This document shows positions 29,972 through 37,708 of a stretch of DNA of 45,022 bases, one piece after another. The notes beneath the pieces are model-generated. The model did no database searches. It saw only the letters and a program-made list of their open reading frames with translations, and had not been told where the DNA came from. This DNA is from Eubacteriales bacterium. Its GTDB lineage: Bacteria; Bacillota_A; Clostridia; Christensenellales; Aristaeellaceae. The stretch's first letter is position 1; each line of letters begins with the position of its first letter. The stretch spans positions 1 to 45,022 of the forward strand of contig JARKQG010000105.1 in NCBI GenBank assembly GCA_029974035.1, written 5' to 3'. The position numbers and the translations under genes are program-made.

Positions 29972-32151
29972 GCCTTTCTCTCCTTTGCGGCGGACGCGTA
30001 ATAATTCATCAGGCAGCCCTCCAGCAGGATGCGGCGCTGGGTTTCATCCAGCCCCTCCAGCCGGAGCGGGAAGGCGCGCCCGTCGGACAGCCGCGTGGCC
30101 GTCACCCGCTCCCGCCCGTCGCGGACGGCGTCGCGGATGAACTCGATCAGCATCAGGTCGCCCACCTCCGCCGGGGTGTCCTCCGTCGTAAAGGGCAGGA
30201 TGCCCCAGTTGATGAGGTTCGAGCGGTAGCGCTTGGTGGCGTACTCCAGGCAGATGTTGGCCCGGCCGCCCAATACGCGCTGGCAGGACGCCGCCTGCTC
30301 CCGCGCGGAGCCGTCGCCGGGGCGCACCGCCCAGATCACGGAGGCGTAGCCCGTGGACTCCGGATGGGGCACGAGCCCCCGCCAGGATTCGGGCGCGGCG
30401 TCCCGCACCGCCTTGGCGCGGCCCACGTAGCCCGGATCGCGCCGGGACAGCGCAAATTCCGCCAGGCGGACGGGGTTCGACCGGTAGGAGGAGGTTTCAC
30501 CGGAGGGGATCAGCTCGTCCGTGGTGGTCACCGGATCGGTCAAAACCGAGGCGACATAGAGCAAAAGGTGCTCCGGCAGCGGGTCAAACCTGGGCCAGTC
30601 GGTGATGTTGGGGCCCAGCTTCAGCGGCGCCTCCGGCTTCGGGCTGCCCCAGCCGCGGTAGACCCGCTTTTCATAAACGGAAAGGTCAATGGGCCCGCCC
30701 GCGGGGGCGGGGGGCGCGTAGTCGATTTCGTCGGCGGCGGTCAGCCGGCCGCCGTTTCGGGCGGTGGCGGCCACGGACCGGGCGTCCATCAGCGCCACCA
30801 TGGCCAGTTGGTCCTCGCCGGGCTTCGAGCCCTCGCGGTTGCGGAAGTTCCGGGTGGTGTGGCGGACGGACAGCGCGCCGTTGGCGGGCACGTCTCCCGC
30901 GCCGAAGCAGGGGCCGCAGAACGCGGGTTTGAGCAGCGCGCCCGCCTCCATCAGCGCGGCCGCGACGCCGCTTTTCAAAATCTGCAGGTTCACCGGCATG
31001 CTGGCCGGATAGCAGGACAGCGAGAAGGCGCCGTTGCCCACCGAGCCGCCCGCCAGGATGGCGGCGGCCTCCGCCAGGTTGTCGTAGAGCCCGCCCGCGC
31101 AGCCCGCGATCACACCCTGATCCACCAGCACTCCGCCGCCCGACACCTTGCCCGTGAGGCAGCCCTCGGGCAGGCCCTCGCGCAGCTCGGTTTCCCGGAG
31201 AATGTCGCCGGGGTTTTCCGTCAGTTGCCGGATCGGCAGCGCGTGGGCGGGGTGGAAGGGCAGCGCGATCATGGGCTCGATGGCGGAGAGGTCCATTTCG
31301 ATCATTCCGTCATACCAGGCGCCCTCCTCCGGGGCGAGCGCGCGGTAGTCGCCGGGGCGGCCCAGGCGGCGGAGATAGTCCTCCACCACGCCGTCCGTCT
31401 GCCATACGGAGGAGAGGCAGGCGGTTTCGGTGGTCATCACATCCAGCCCCAGCCGGAAGTCCATCGGGAGGTTCGCCACGCCGGGACCCGCGAACTCCAG
31501 CACCTTGTTTTTGACAAAGCCGTCCGCGTACACCGCCTCGCACAGCGCCAGCGCCGCGTCGTGGGGGCCGACGCCCCGCCGGGGCGCGCCCGTCAGATAG
31601 ATGAGCACGACCTCCGGGTCCTTCACGTCGTAGGTGTTGCCCAGAAGCTGCTTGACCAGTTCCGGTCCGCCCTCGCCCACGCCCATGGTGCCCAGTGCGC
31701 CGTAGCGGGTGTGGCTGTCGGAGCCCAGAATCATGCCGCCGGGGACGGCCATGGCCTCCCGCGCGTACTGGTGGATGACCGCCAGGTTCGCCGGCACGTA
31801 GACGCCGCCGTATTTCACCGCGGCGGAAAGGCCGAACACGTGGTCGTCCTCGTTGATGGTGCCGCCCACCGCGCACAGCGAGTTGTGGCAGTTGGTCAGC
31901 GCGTAGGGCAGGGGAAACCGCTCCATGCCGCTGGAGCGGGCGGTCTGCACGATGCCCACGTAGGTGATGTCGTGGGAGATCAGGCTGTCAAACTTCAGGC
32001 GCAGCATGCCGTCCCCGCCCGCTTCGGAGTTGTGGGCGCGGAGAATGCGCCCCGCGATGGTGCGGCCGCGGGCCTCCCGGTCGGGCGCAGCCGGCGCGGC
32101 ATGCGCCCGGCCGCTTCGCCACAAAACGCCGCCGGCGTATCGCTTCAGCAT
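29968..32151 (-). CDS. Aconitate hydratase (aconitase)
   Basis: A 727-residue aconitase-family enzyme that isomerises citrate to isocitrate using a [4Fe-4S] cluster. Visible are [48 protein letters not shown], the GCAGGLYDN region and FCGPCFGAG (the CGPC pair are cluster ligands), [11 protein letters not shown], and, in the swivel domain, [14 protein letters not shown]. The sequence belongs to the shorter hydratase/aconitase branch typical of Clostridia rather than to AcnA or AcnB. ATG at 32151 follows GGAGGG by seven bases; extension to 32208 is unnecessary. It is the first gene of an acn-icd operon and is divergent from citrate synthase. Confidence 0.92.
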   Translation of the reverse strand: MLKRYAGGVLWRSGRAHAAPAAPDREARGRTIAGRILRAHNSEAGGDGMLRLKFDSLISHDITYVGIVQTARSSGMERFPLPYALTNCHNSLCAVGGTINEDDHVFGLSAAVKYGGVYVPANLAVIHQYAREAMAVPGGMILGSDSHTRYGALGTMGVGEGGPELVKQLLGNTYDVKDPEVVLIYLTGAPRRGVGPHDAALALCEAVYADGFVKNKVLEFAGPGVANLPMDFRLGLDVMTTETACLSSVWQTDGVVEDYLRRLGRPGDYRALAPEEGAWYDGMIEMDLSAIEPMIALPFHPAHALPIRQLTENPGDILRETELREGLPEGCLTGKVSGGGVLVDQGVIAGCAGGLYDNLAEAAAILAGGSVGNGAFSLSCYPASMPVNLQILKSGVAAALMEAGALLKPAFCGPCFGAGDVPANGALSVRHTTRNFRNREGSKPGEDQLAMVALMDARSVAATARNGGRLTAADEIDYAPPAPAGGPIDLSVYEKRVYRGWGSPKPEAPLKLGPNITDWPRFDPLPEHLLLYVASVLTDPVTTTDELIPSGETSSYRSNPVRLAEFALSRRDPGYVGRAKAVRDAAPESWRGLVPHPESTGYASVIWAVRPGDGSAREQAASCQRVLGGRANICLEYATKRYRSNLINWGILPFTTEDTPAEVGDLMLIEFIRDAVRDGRERVTATRLSDGRAFPLRLEGLDETQRRILLEGCLMNYYASAAKERKA

Positions 32152-32185
32152 GGGTCTTCCCTCCATTAGAAAGGCATTTGGCACC

Positions 32186-32215
32186 AGTATACAACAGTCT
32201 CCGGGCAAAAATCAA
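32186..32215 (-). promoter_or_regulatory. Promoter of the aconitase-icd operon
   Basis: Minus strand: TTGATT (32215-32210), 18-base spacer, TATACT (32191-32186). Confidence 0.7.
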
Positions 32216-32303
32216 GATGCTGCAGGATTACGTTTTCAGTTGTGCATTGGTACAGGCCGCGTCATGTGGTTGGCCGAATTTATGAAACTTTCCGTAAAAA
32301 AGC

Positions 32304-32332
32304 TTGCATATTCTTTTGGCGTGCGCTATAAT
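32304..32332 (+). promoter_or_regulatory. Promoter of the citrate synthase gene
   Basis: TTGCAT (32304-32309), 17-base spacer, TATAAT (32327-32332). The region between this and the aconitase promoter (about 90 bases) has no gene and would be the place for a shared regulator. Confidence 0.8.
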
Positions 32333-32376
32333 CGCGCAAAAGCCAATGGAGGCAGCAAAGCTGCGAGGAGGTAGCC

Positions 32377-33741
32377 ATGCAGTATATTCAGCAGCAGGAA
32401 CTCCGGGGATACATCCGGCAGTTTTGTGAAGACATCCGCCAAAGCTATCATATTGATCCCCGGCAGTTCGAGCTGGCCAACGTCAAGCGCGGCCTGCGCA
32501 ATTCGGACGGCACCGGCGTCATGGCGGGTATTACCACCATCGGCAGCGTGCAAGGATATCATATGGAGGACGGTGCGCCGGTGCCCATGCACGGCCACCT
32601 GTACTATCGCGGCATTGATCTGGGCGATATCATCCAAAACCACGTCAGAAACGGCGTATTCGGCTACGAGGAGGTCAGCTACCTTCTTTTGATCGGGAAG
32701 CTGCCCACCCAGACGCAGCTGGACCACTACCACCGCGCGCTGGCGGTGGCACGGCGGCTGCCGGACGGCTTTACCGAGGACATGATCCTCAAGGCCCCCA
32801 GCAGAAACGTGATGAACAAGCTCTCCCGTGCGGTGCTGGCGCTCTACTCCTACGACCCCAATCCGGACGACACCGCCATCGAGAACGTGGTGCGCCAGTC
32901 CATGGAGCTGATCGCGCGGCTGCCAGTGATCGTGGCCCACGCCTATGCCGTCAAGCGCCACTATTTTGACGGCGAGTCGCTCTACCTGCATGTGCCCCAG
33001 GAGCACATGGCGCTGGCGGAAAACTTTCTGCACATGCTGCGCAGGGACAATCAGTTTACCCCCGAGGAGGCCCATCTGCTGGATCTGATGCTCACCATCC
33101 ACGCGGAGCACGGCGGCGGCAACAACTCCGCCTTCACCTGCCGCGTGCTGTCCTCCACCGGCACCGACACCTACGGCGCGATCTCCGGCGCCATCTCCTC
33201 GCTGAAGGGCCCGCTGCACGGCGGCGCCAACAAAAAGGTCATGGAGATGTTCGAGGATGTGCGCGCCCACGCGGTGGACCCCACCAGCGACGGCTCCGTC
33301 GCCGACTATCTGCGGCTGGTGCGCGACAGGAAGGCTGGCGACGGCTCCGGCAAGATCTACGGCCTGGGCCACGCGGTGTACACCATGGACGACCCCCGCG
33401 CCATCCTGCTCCGGCAGTACGCCCGCGACATGGCGGTCCGGAGCGGCTACGACGAGGACTTTCAGCTGATGGAGCGCATCGAGCGCATGGGCATCGAGGT
33501 GCTGGGCGAAAAGCTCGAGGGCCGCAAGACCATGTGCGCCAATGTGGACATGTATTCCGGCCTTGTGTACCGGATGCTGGGCATTCCGGACGAGCTGTTC
33601 ACGCCGCTTTTTGCCACCGCGCGCATTGCGGGCTGGTGCGCGCACCGCATTGAGGAACTGCTCACCGGCGGCCGCATCATGCGCCCCGCCTACCGCGCGG
33701 TATCCCAACGGGCGGAGTATACGCCCATCGAAGCGCGCTGA
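32377..33741 (+). CDS. Citrate synthase
   Basis: A 454-residue enzyme that condenses oxaloacetate and acetyl-CoA to citrate. Marks: VMAGITTIGSVQGYHMEDG, GHLYYRGIDLGDII, MLTIHAEHGGGNNSAFTCRVLSSTGTDTY (about 245-273), SSLKGPLHGGANKKVMEM with an active-site His, GLGHAVYTMDDPRA with a second His, and ANVDMYSGLVYRMLGIP with the catalytic Asp. The enzyme is of the long Si-type branch seen in many Clostridia. GAGGAGG lies directly upstream of the ATG. It is divergent from aconitase and ICDH, completing a compact set for 2-oxoglutarate synthesis. An intrinsic terminator follows. Confidence 0.95.
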   Translation: MQYIQQQELRGYIRQFCEDIRQSYHIDPRQFELANVKRGLRNSDGTGVMAGITTIGSVQGYHMEDGAPVPMHGHLYYRGIDLGDIIQNHVRNGVFGYEEVSYLLLIGKLPTQTQLDHYHRALAVARRLPDGFTEDMILKAPSRNVMNKLSRAVLALYSYDPNPDDTAIENVVRQSMELIARLPVIVAHAYAVKRHYFDGESLYLHVPQEHMALAENFLHMLRRDNQFTPEEAHLLDLMLTIHAEHGGGNNSAFTCRVLSSTGTDTYGAISGAISSLKGPLHGGANKKVMEMFEDVRAHAVDPTSDGSVADYLRLVRDRKAGDGSGKIYGLGHAVYTMDDPRAILLRQYARDMAVRSGYDEDFQLMERIERMGIEVLGEKLEGRKTMCANVDMYSGLVYRMLGIPDELFTPLFATARIAGWCAHRIEELLTGGRIMRPAYRAVSQRAEYTPIEAR

Positions 33742-33762
33742 GCGCCATCGCGATCCCCCTCT

Positions 33763-33792
33763 CCGGCCGGGCAATTGCGCCCGGCCGGTTTT
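33763..33792 (+). terminator. Intrinsic terminator of the citrate synthase gene
   Basis: Stem CCGGCCGGGC / GCCCGGCCGG, six-base loop, followed by TTTTCC. Confidence 0.85.
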
Positions 33793-33798
33793 CCGTGG

Positions 33799-33827
33799 TT
33801 GACGAAGCGGCCCCGCGCGGGTACAAT
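33799..33827 (+). promoter_or_regulatory. Promoter of the 158-residue unknown gene
   Basis: TTGACG (33799-33804), 17-base spacer, TACAAT (33822-33827), seven bases after the preceding terminator's T-run. Confidence 0.72.
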
Positions 33828-33913
33828 AAGGTTGCGCGATTGTTACGCGGCGTGGCTGTTTTGCGATAATGCGTGTAACGCTTGCACGAGGATACCGTCT
33901 GGGGGGATGTCGG

Positions 33914-34390
33914 ATGGAATTTGAGGACCGGGTTCGCGGCATGCTGGCGGGCAAGGCGCTGATTGAGGCCGAGCGGGTCTGCGATGTAATGCGTTTTTTC
34001 TTTTGCGGCGATGGAGAGGTGGCGCTGCACGCGCGCTGCCTGGTGCGGCTGATGGGCGGCGGAAGGCTGGTGGCCAGTTCGTCGGACGCGGCGCTGCCCG
34101 CCGTCGACCTCGAGTGCGACAGCCTGGGCGACTTCCAGTGGAACCGCGATTTTTCCGCCTACGATTTCTGCGTCAAGGGGTTTATGAAAAAGGCGCCCCG
34201 CGCCGTGGTGACAGAGGTCGCCCTCGAGCCCTGGGGCGACATGATCCTCACGCTGGACGGCGATGCGAGCATCGAGATTCTGACCGATTCCCTGGTTCGG
34301 GACGGGGAGCAGTGGCGGCTATTTCGCCACGGGGCGTCCAGGGCGCAGGAGCACGTGGTGCGCTACCCTTCGGGCTTCGTGCTGGAGTGA
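33914..34390 (+). CDS. Unrecognised small cytoplasmic protein
   Basis: A 158-residue protein I do not recognise. It has no signal peptide and no membrane segment. The central region (NRDFSAYDFCVKGFMKKAPRAVVTEVALEPWGDMILTLDG) and a C-terminal segment (DGEQWRLFRHGASRAQEHVVRYPSGFVLE) suggest a mixed alpha/beta fold with alternating strands. ATG at 33914 has GGGGGGATG about seven bases upstream; an ATG at 33869 (15 more residues) lacks a ribosome site. It has its own promoter and is followed, 20 bases after its stop, by the promoter of the NYN-domain gene. Base composition is like its neighbours. Function unknown. Confidence 0.7.
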   Translation: MEFEDRVRGMLAGKALIEAERVCDVMRFFFCGDGEVALHARCLVRLMGGGRLVASSSDAALPAVDLECDSLGDFQWNRDFSAYDFCVKGFMKKAPRAVVTEVALEPWGDMILTLDGDASIEILTDSLVRDGEQWRLFRHGASRAQEHVVRYPSGFVLE

Positions 34391-34410
34391 CCGCGGCCGC
34401 GCCGCCGCGC

Positions 34411-34439
34411 TTGACAAGCCCCTTCAGAACGTGTACACT
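34411..34439 (+). promoter_or_regulatory. Promoter of the NYN-domain gene
   Basis: TTGACA (34411-34416), 17-base spacer, TACACT (34434-34439). Confidence 0.78.
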
Positions 34440-34472
34440 GAACCTGAGCCGAATTAAGAGGGGATTGAGTTC

Positions 34473-35456
34473 GTGGGAACCAGCAATTATGCGGTGTTTG
34501 TGGATCTGGAAAATGCCGGGGCCAAGGAATCGATGCTGATGAGCATCATTGAAAAGGTCAAGATCCGGGGCGACATCCTGCTGGGCAAGGTGTACGGCTA
34601 TACCGACCGGTACACCGAGCTCAAGGAATGTCTGCTTTCCAATACGTTTTACGTGGTTCCGTCCATACGCTACGGCAAAAACCAGAAGAACAACCTGGAC
34701 ATCCAGCTGGTCATCGACGCGCTGGAGGTGGCCTACGTCAACCCGCTGATCGACAGCTTCTGCATCGTCTCCGGCGACAGCGACTACACGCCGCTGGTGG
34801 GCAAGCTCAAGTCCATGGGCAAGAAGGTGCTGGGCATCTCCCGCAGCGAGGTGGCGTCGGGCATCTTCATCAAGGCCTGCAGCGAGTTCATTTTTCTGGA
34901 ATCGGTGGCCGTCATCACCAAGCCCGCGGTAAAGCCCTCCGCGCGGGACAAGGAGGAGGGCTCGCCGGATCTCAACGAGCTCATCGTCCAGATCGAAACC
35001 GTGCTGGCCGACCAGGACGAGGACATGATGTACGCCAGCGAGCTCAAGGATACGCTGACGCGCCTCAGGCCCGACTTTGACGAGCGCGCCTACGGCTGCG
35101 CCACCTTCGGCAAGCTGATGGCGCTGGTGGGCGCCCACAGTGCCCGCGTCAAGGTGTGGACGGAGGAATCCTCCCTGAAAATCGGCCTCAACGGCAGCGA
35201 CGCGCCCACGCCCCAGCTCAACAAGGAGAACTGGCTGCCGGCCTTCCGCGAGTACCTGCGCCAGTACAAGGCCGACGGCTTTGAGCGCATCAACCCGTCG
35301 ATCCTCAAGGCCGCCATCCAGGCGGATTACCCGGACTTTGAGGAGAAGGCCATCGGCTTCAAGCGCTTCAGTGACGTGATGAAGCGGCTGGAAAAGGAAA
35401 AGCTGCTGACGGTGGAGATGGACGGGGCCCACACGATGCTGCTCAAGATCAACTGA
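34473..35456 (+). CDS. NYN-domain (PIN-like) nuclease with two OST-HTH/LOTUS domains
   Basis: A 327-residue cytoplasmic protein. Residues 1-140 are a NYN (LabA/DUF88) domain of the PIN-like nuclease superfamily: AVFVDLENAG with Asp11, NNLDIQLVIDAL with Asp76 and Asp82, and IVSGDSDYTPLVGKLKSMGKKVLG with Asp102 and Asp104, a complete acidic set. Two OST-HTH/LOTUS domains follow (about 165-230 and 250-320, DLNELIVQIETVLADQDEDMMYASEL... and NWLPAFREYLRQYKADGFERINPSIL...). Such proteins are thought to cleave or bind RNA, with LOTUS domains binding RNA or G-quadruplex structures. The start is the GTG at 34473, with AGAGGGG about ten bases upstream. It has its own promoter and a good terminator, so it is a one-gene unit. 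Confidence 0.85.
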   Translation: MGTSNYAVFVDLENAGAKESMLMSIIEKVKIRGDILLGKVYGYTDRYTELKECLLSNTFYVVPSIRYGKNQKNNLDIQLVIDALEVAYVNPLIDSFCIVSGDSDYTPLVGKLKSMGKKVLGISRSEVASGIFIKACSEFIFLESVAVITKPAVKPSARDKEEGSPDLNELIVQIETVLADQDEDMMYASELKDTLTRLRPDFDERAYGCATFGKLMALVGAHSARVKVWTEESSLKIGLNGSDAPTPQLNKENWLPAFREYLRQYKADGFERINPSILKAAIQADYPDFEEKAIGFKRFSDVMKRLEKEKLLTVEMDGAHTMLLKIN

Positions 35457-35470
35457 CGGGCAATGAAATG

Positions 35471-35501
35471 GCGCCGGAAGCCAACGCTTCCGGCGCTTTT
35501 T
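35471..35501 (+). terminator. Intrinsic terminator of the NYN-domain gene
   Basis: Perfect 10-bp stem GCGCCGGAAG / CTTCCGGCGC, loop CCAACG, then TTTTT. Confidence 0.92.
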
Positions 35502-35518
35502 AACGCCCGGCGCTAGTC

Positions 35519-35672
35519 GTCCGCGAAGCCTAAGAACCGCGCTATGGCTGGATCTTTTCCTGTCCGATGGTGTCGCGCTCCGCTTGACGCAGCGCTGCTG
35601 CGCCTGCGCTCCGGCTCCGTGCCGGGCAGAAAAATCTCTGCGCCCTATCATCGGTTCTTAGGCTTCGTGGAC
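35519..35672. mobile_element. MITE-like foldback element (154 bp)
   Basis: A 16-bp perfect inverted repeat, CGAAGCCTAAGAACCG (35524-35539) and its complement (35652-35667), extended by GTCC/GGAC across one mismatch, frames a 112-bp interior with no coding capacity. The interior arms are imperfectly complementary too, and the centre has its own GCGCAGC-type hairpins. It lies between the terminator of the NYN gene and the stop codon of the convergent ZnuA-like gene, whose TAG touches its right edge. No transposase is in the window. A nonautonomous foldback transposon is the best guess; a structured noncoding RNA is the alternative. Confidence 0.55.
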
Positions 35673-36598
35673 TACTGGGAGAGCGCCCGCGCCAGCGCGT
35701 CCGCAATGGCATGGGCGTTTTTGTCCATGGTCCGGATGTAGTCGCCCGCGTCCCCGGGGGCGTGGGTGGACAGGGTGTCGATCAGCGCCAGCTGAAAGCC
35801 CGCATCCGTCAGCGCGTCCCGCAGGGCCTGGGGCGCCTGGGATTCGATCAAAATCACCCGGGCGCCGGATTCCCGGAGGGACGCCAGCGCCGCCGAAAGC
35901 TCGTTGTCGGAGAGGTCGCTGCCCGGTTCCCGCCGGACGACCGACGCCACCGAAAGCCCCAGCCAGTCGGTGAGGTAGAAAAGCCCCTCGTGGGCCACCG
36001 CGACGCTCGCCTCCGGCGCGGCCAGGATCAGCTCCTCCGCGCGGGTTTCCAGCGCCTCCAGCGCCTCGTCATAGTGGGCGAAATTTTCTTCGTAGAGCGA
36101 CTGATAGTCCGGGTCCAGCGCGATCATGCCCGCGGCGATGACCGAGCACATCTCCCGCGCCTGGGGAACGGACAGGTACGCCCAGGGGTTTTCGTCGTCA
36201 AAGTGATCGCTCTCGTCGCCCTCGGGGGCCAGGGCGCCGTTGTTGATCAGCGTCAGCCCGTCCATCGCGCCCATGACCGCGATGGAGCCCCCCGACAAAA
36301 GGCTTTCAAAGGACTCGAGCCCCCGGCCGGCCAAAATCACCGCGTCGGCGTCGCCCAAAAGCGCCTCGTCCCAGTCGCTGAGCTCGTAGGAGCGCAGGCA
36401 GCCGTCCTGCGGCTGCACCAGGCACTTGAGGGTGATGCCCGGCGCGCCTTCGAGGATGGGGCGCGCCAGCGCGTAGACCGGCGGGAGCGACGCGTAGAGG
36501 GTGCGGGCAGGGTTCGCCTCATCCGCCACCAGTTTGTGGCAGCCCGCAAGCGGCAGCGCGAAAAGCGCCGCCGCCAGCATGAAAAGAAATTTGCGCAT
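35672..36598 (-). CDS. ZnuA-like metal ABC transporter substrate-binding lipoprotein, divergent
   Basis: A 308-residue lipoprotein with a lipobox (LPLAGC, Cys20). The fold is the ZnuA/PsaA cluster A-I type: ASLPPVYALARPILEGAPGI, SYELSDWDEALLGDADAVILAGRGLESF, and VAVAHEGLFYLTDWLGLSVASV. In the family three His plus Asp/Glu bind the metal. Here the first His position (usual PHSYE) reads LRSYE, the second region (usual DPHxWLDP) reads ENPWAYLSV, and only the third His (VAHEG) is in place. Metal binding is thus uncertain. An acidic insertion with a His (GDESDHFDDENP) might contribute. No permease or ATPase gene is adjacent. AAGGAGA lies before the ATG. Confidence 0.82.
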   Translation of the reverse strand: MRKFLFMLAAALFALPLAGCHKLVADEANPARTLYASLPPVYALARPILEGAPGITLKCLVQPQDGCLRSYELSDWDEALLGDADAVILAGRGLESFESLLSGGSIAVMGAMDGLTLINNGALAPEGDESDHFDDENPWAYLSVPQAREMCSVIAAGMIALDPDYQSLYEENFAHYDEALEALETRAEELILAAPEASVAVAHEGLFYLTDWLGLSVASVVRREPGSDLSDNELSAALASLRESGARVILIESQAPQALRDALTDAGFQLALIDTLSTHAPGDAGDYIRTMDKNAHAIADALARALSQ

Positions 36599-36646
36599 GG
36601 CTTTCTCCTTGGTAATTTCCGGGCGCGGGGCGCCCCGAGGGTTTTT

Positions 36647-37636
36647 CTAGTCCCAGAGCCGGACGATTTCGACGTTTTTGAAGTAGTGTTTTACAATGTC
36701 CTCGGCCTTCGCGCCCTGCTCCGCCATGCCGTAGGCGCCCCACTGGCTCATGCCCACGCCGTGGCCGTAGCCGCTGCCGGTAAAGGTCACCTTGTCGCCG
36801 TCCACCGAAACCTCGCTGACCAGCGTGGACTTGAGCTTGGCCGGGTCCAGCGCGATCCGAAGCGCCGGGCCGGAAACGTCGTTTCCGTTGATTTTAAAGG
36901 TCGCCGCGCGGCCGGACTCGCCCGTTTCGCCGATTTCGATGGTCTTGACGGCGCCGGTTTTGACGCCCGCCTTTTCCGCGGCTTCGCCCACTTCTTCGGC
37001 GGTGAAGGCGGCGGTCCACCGCTTCACGGCATCGGGCGCGCGGTCGGAATCGGGGGATTCTACCGACTCGGTGTACCCCGGCTCCTGGCCCTCATAGTCC
37101 AGCGCCTTGGTGGCCAGCTCCGTCCGGCCGCCGGCGTGGGCATGGAACCAGGCATAGGGGAAGTGTCCGTCGTAGCTGAGCACCTCGCCCCGGGTTTCGT
37201 CCACCGCCTTGAGGATGCGGTCGTTGATCTTGGATTCGTCGTAGGCCTGGGCCTCGGTGACGTCGGTCGAGATGTCCGCGCCCTTGTACTTGGACGATTT
37301 CTCGCTGACGAACTTGAGCACGAAGGTCCGCGCCAGAATCGCCTGGGCCTTCAGCGCCTCCATCGGCCAGTCGGCGCGCATTTCGCCTGCCAGCACGCCC
37401 TGTACGTAGCTTTCAATGTCCATGGACTGGACGGATTCCGTGCCCGTGTCGTACACGTCCAGCTGGGGGACACCGTCCTCCAGCGACAGCTTCGAGGGAA
37501 TATCGGGTTTCACGGCGCCGCCGGCCTGCTGCCCCGGGGTGGGTTCCGGATTTCCCGCGGAGCGCATGCAGCCGGCCAGCGCCGCGCCCGTCAGCAGCAG
37601 GACCAGGGTCAGCGAAACCGTTTTTCTCCATTTCAT
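36647..37636 (-). CDS. spoIID: SpoIID/LytB-domain lipoprotein
   Basis: A 329-residue exported protein with a lipobox (AALAGC, Cys23). The SpoIID domain runs from about residue 50 to the end: SMDIESYVQGVLAGEMRADWPMEALKAQAILARTFVL contains the conserved catalytic Glu85 of the lytic transglycosylase, and SGYGHGVGMSQWGAYGMA and VKHYFKNVEI are the other family blocks. SpoIID degrades glycan strands stripped of side peptides during engulfment of the forespore. This may be SpoIID itself or a vegetative SpoIID-like amidase enhancer (LytB). GGGAGGTAG lies before the ATG, and a sigma-E-like promoter candidate upstream favours a sporulation role. Confidence 0.82.
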   Translation of the reverse strand: MKWRKTVSLTLVLLLTGAALAGCMRSAGNPEPTPGQQAGGAVKPDIPSKLSLEDGVPQLDVYDTGTESVQSMDIESYVQGVLAGEMRADWPMEALKAQAILARTFVLKFVSEKSSKYKGADISTDVTEAQAYDESKINDRILKAVDETRGEVLSYDGHFPYAWFHAHAGGRTELATKALDYEGQEPGYTESVESPDSDRAPDAVKRWTAAFTAEEVGEAAEKAGVKTGAVKTIEIGETGESGRAATFKINGNDVSGPALRIALDPAKLKSTLVSEVSVDGDKVTFTGSGYGHGVGMSQWGAYGMAEQGAKAEDIVKHYFKNVEIVRLWD

Positions 37637-37661
37637 ACGCGACTACCTCCCATTCGCGCAT

Positions 37662-37690
37662 AGTGTGCGCGCGGGCCACGCGGCGTATGA
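37662..37690 (-). promoter_or_regulatory. Candidate sigma-E promoter of spoIID
   Basis: Minus strand: TCATACG (37690-37684), 14-base spacer, CGCACACT (37669-37662). The boxes partly match the sigma-E forms GTCATATT and CATACAAT, and the spacing is right. No sigma-A promoter is present here. Confidence 0.38.
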
Positions 37691-37708
37691 AAGGAGAATT
37701 GTGGAAGG

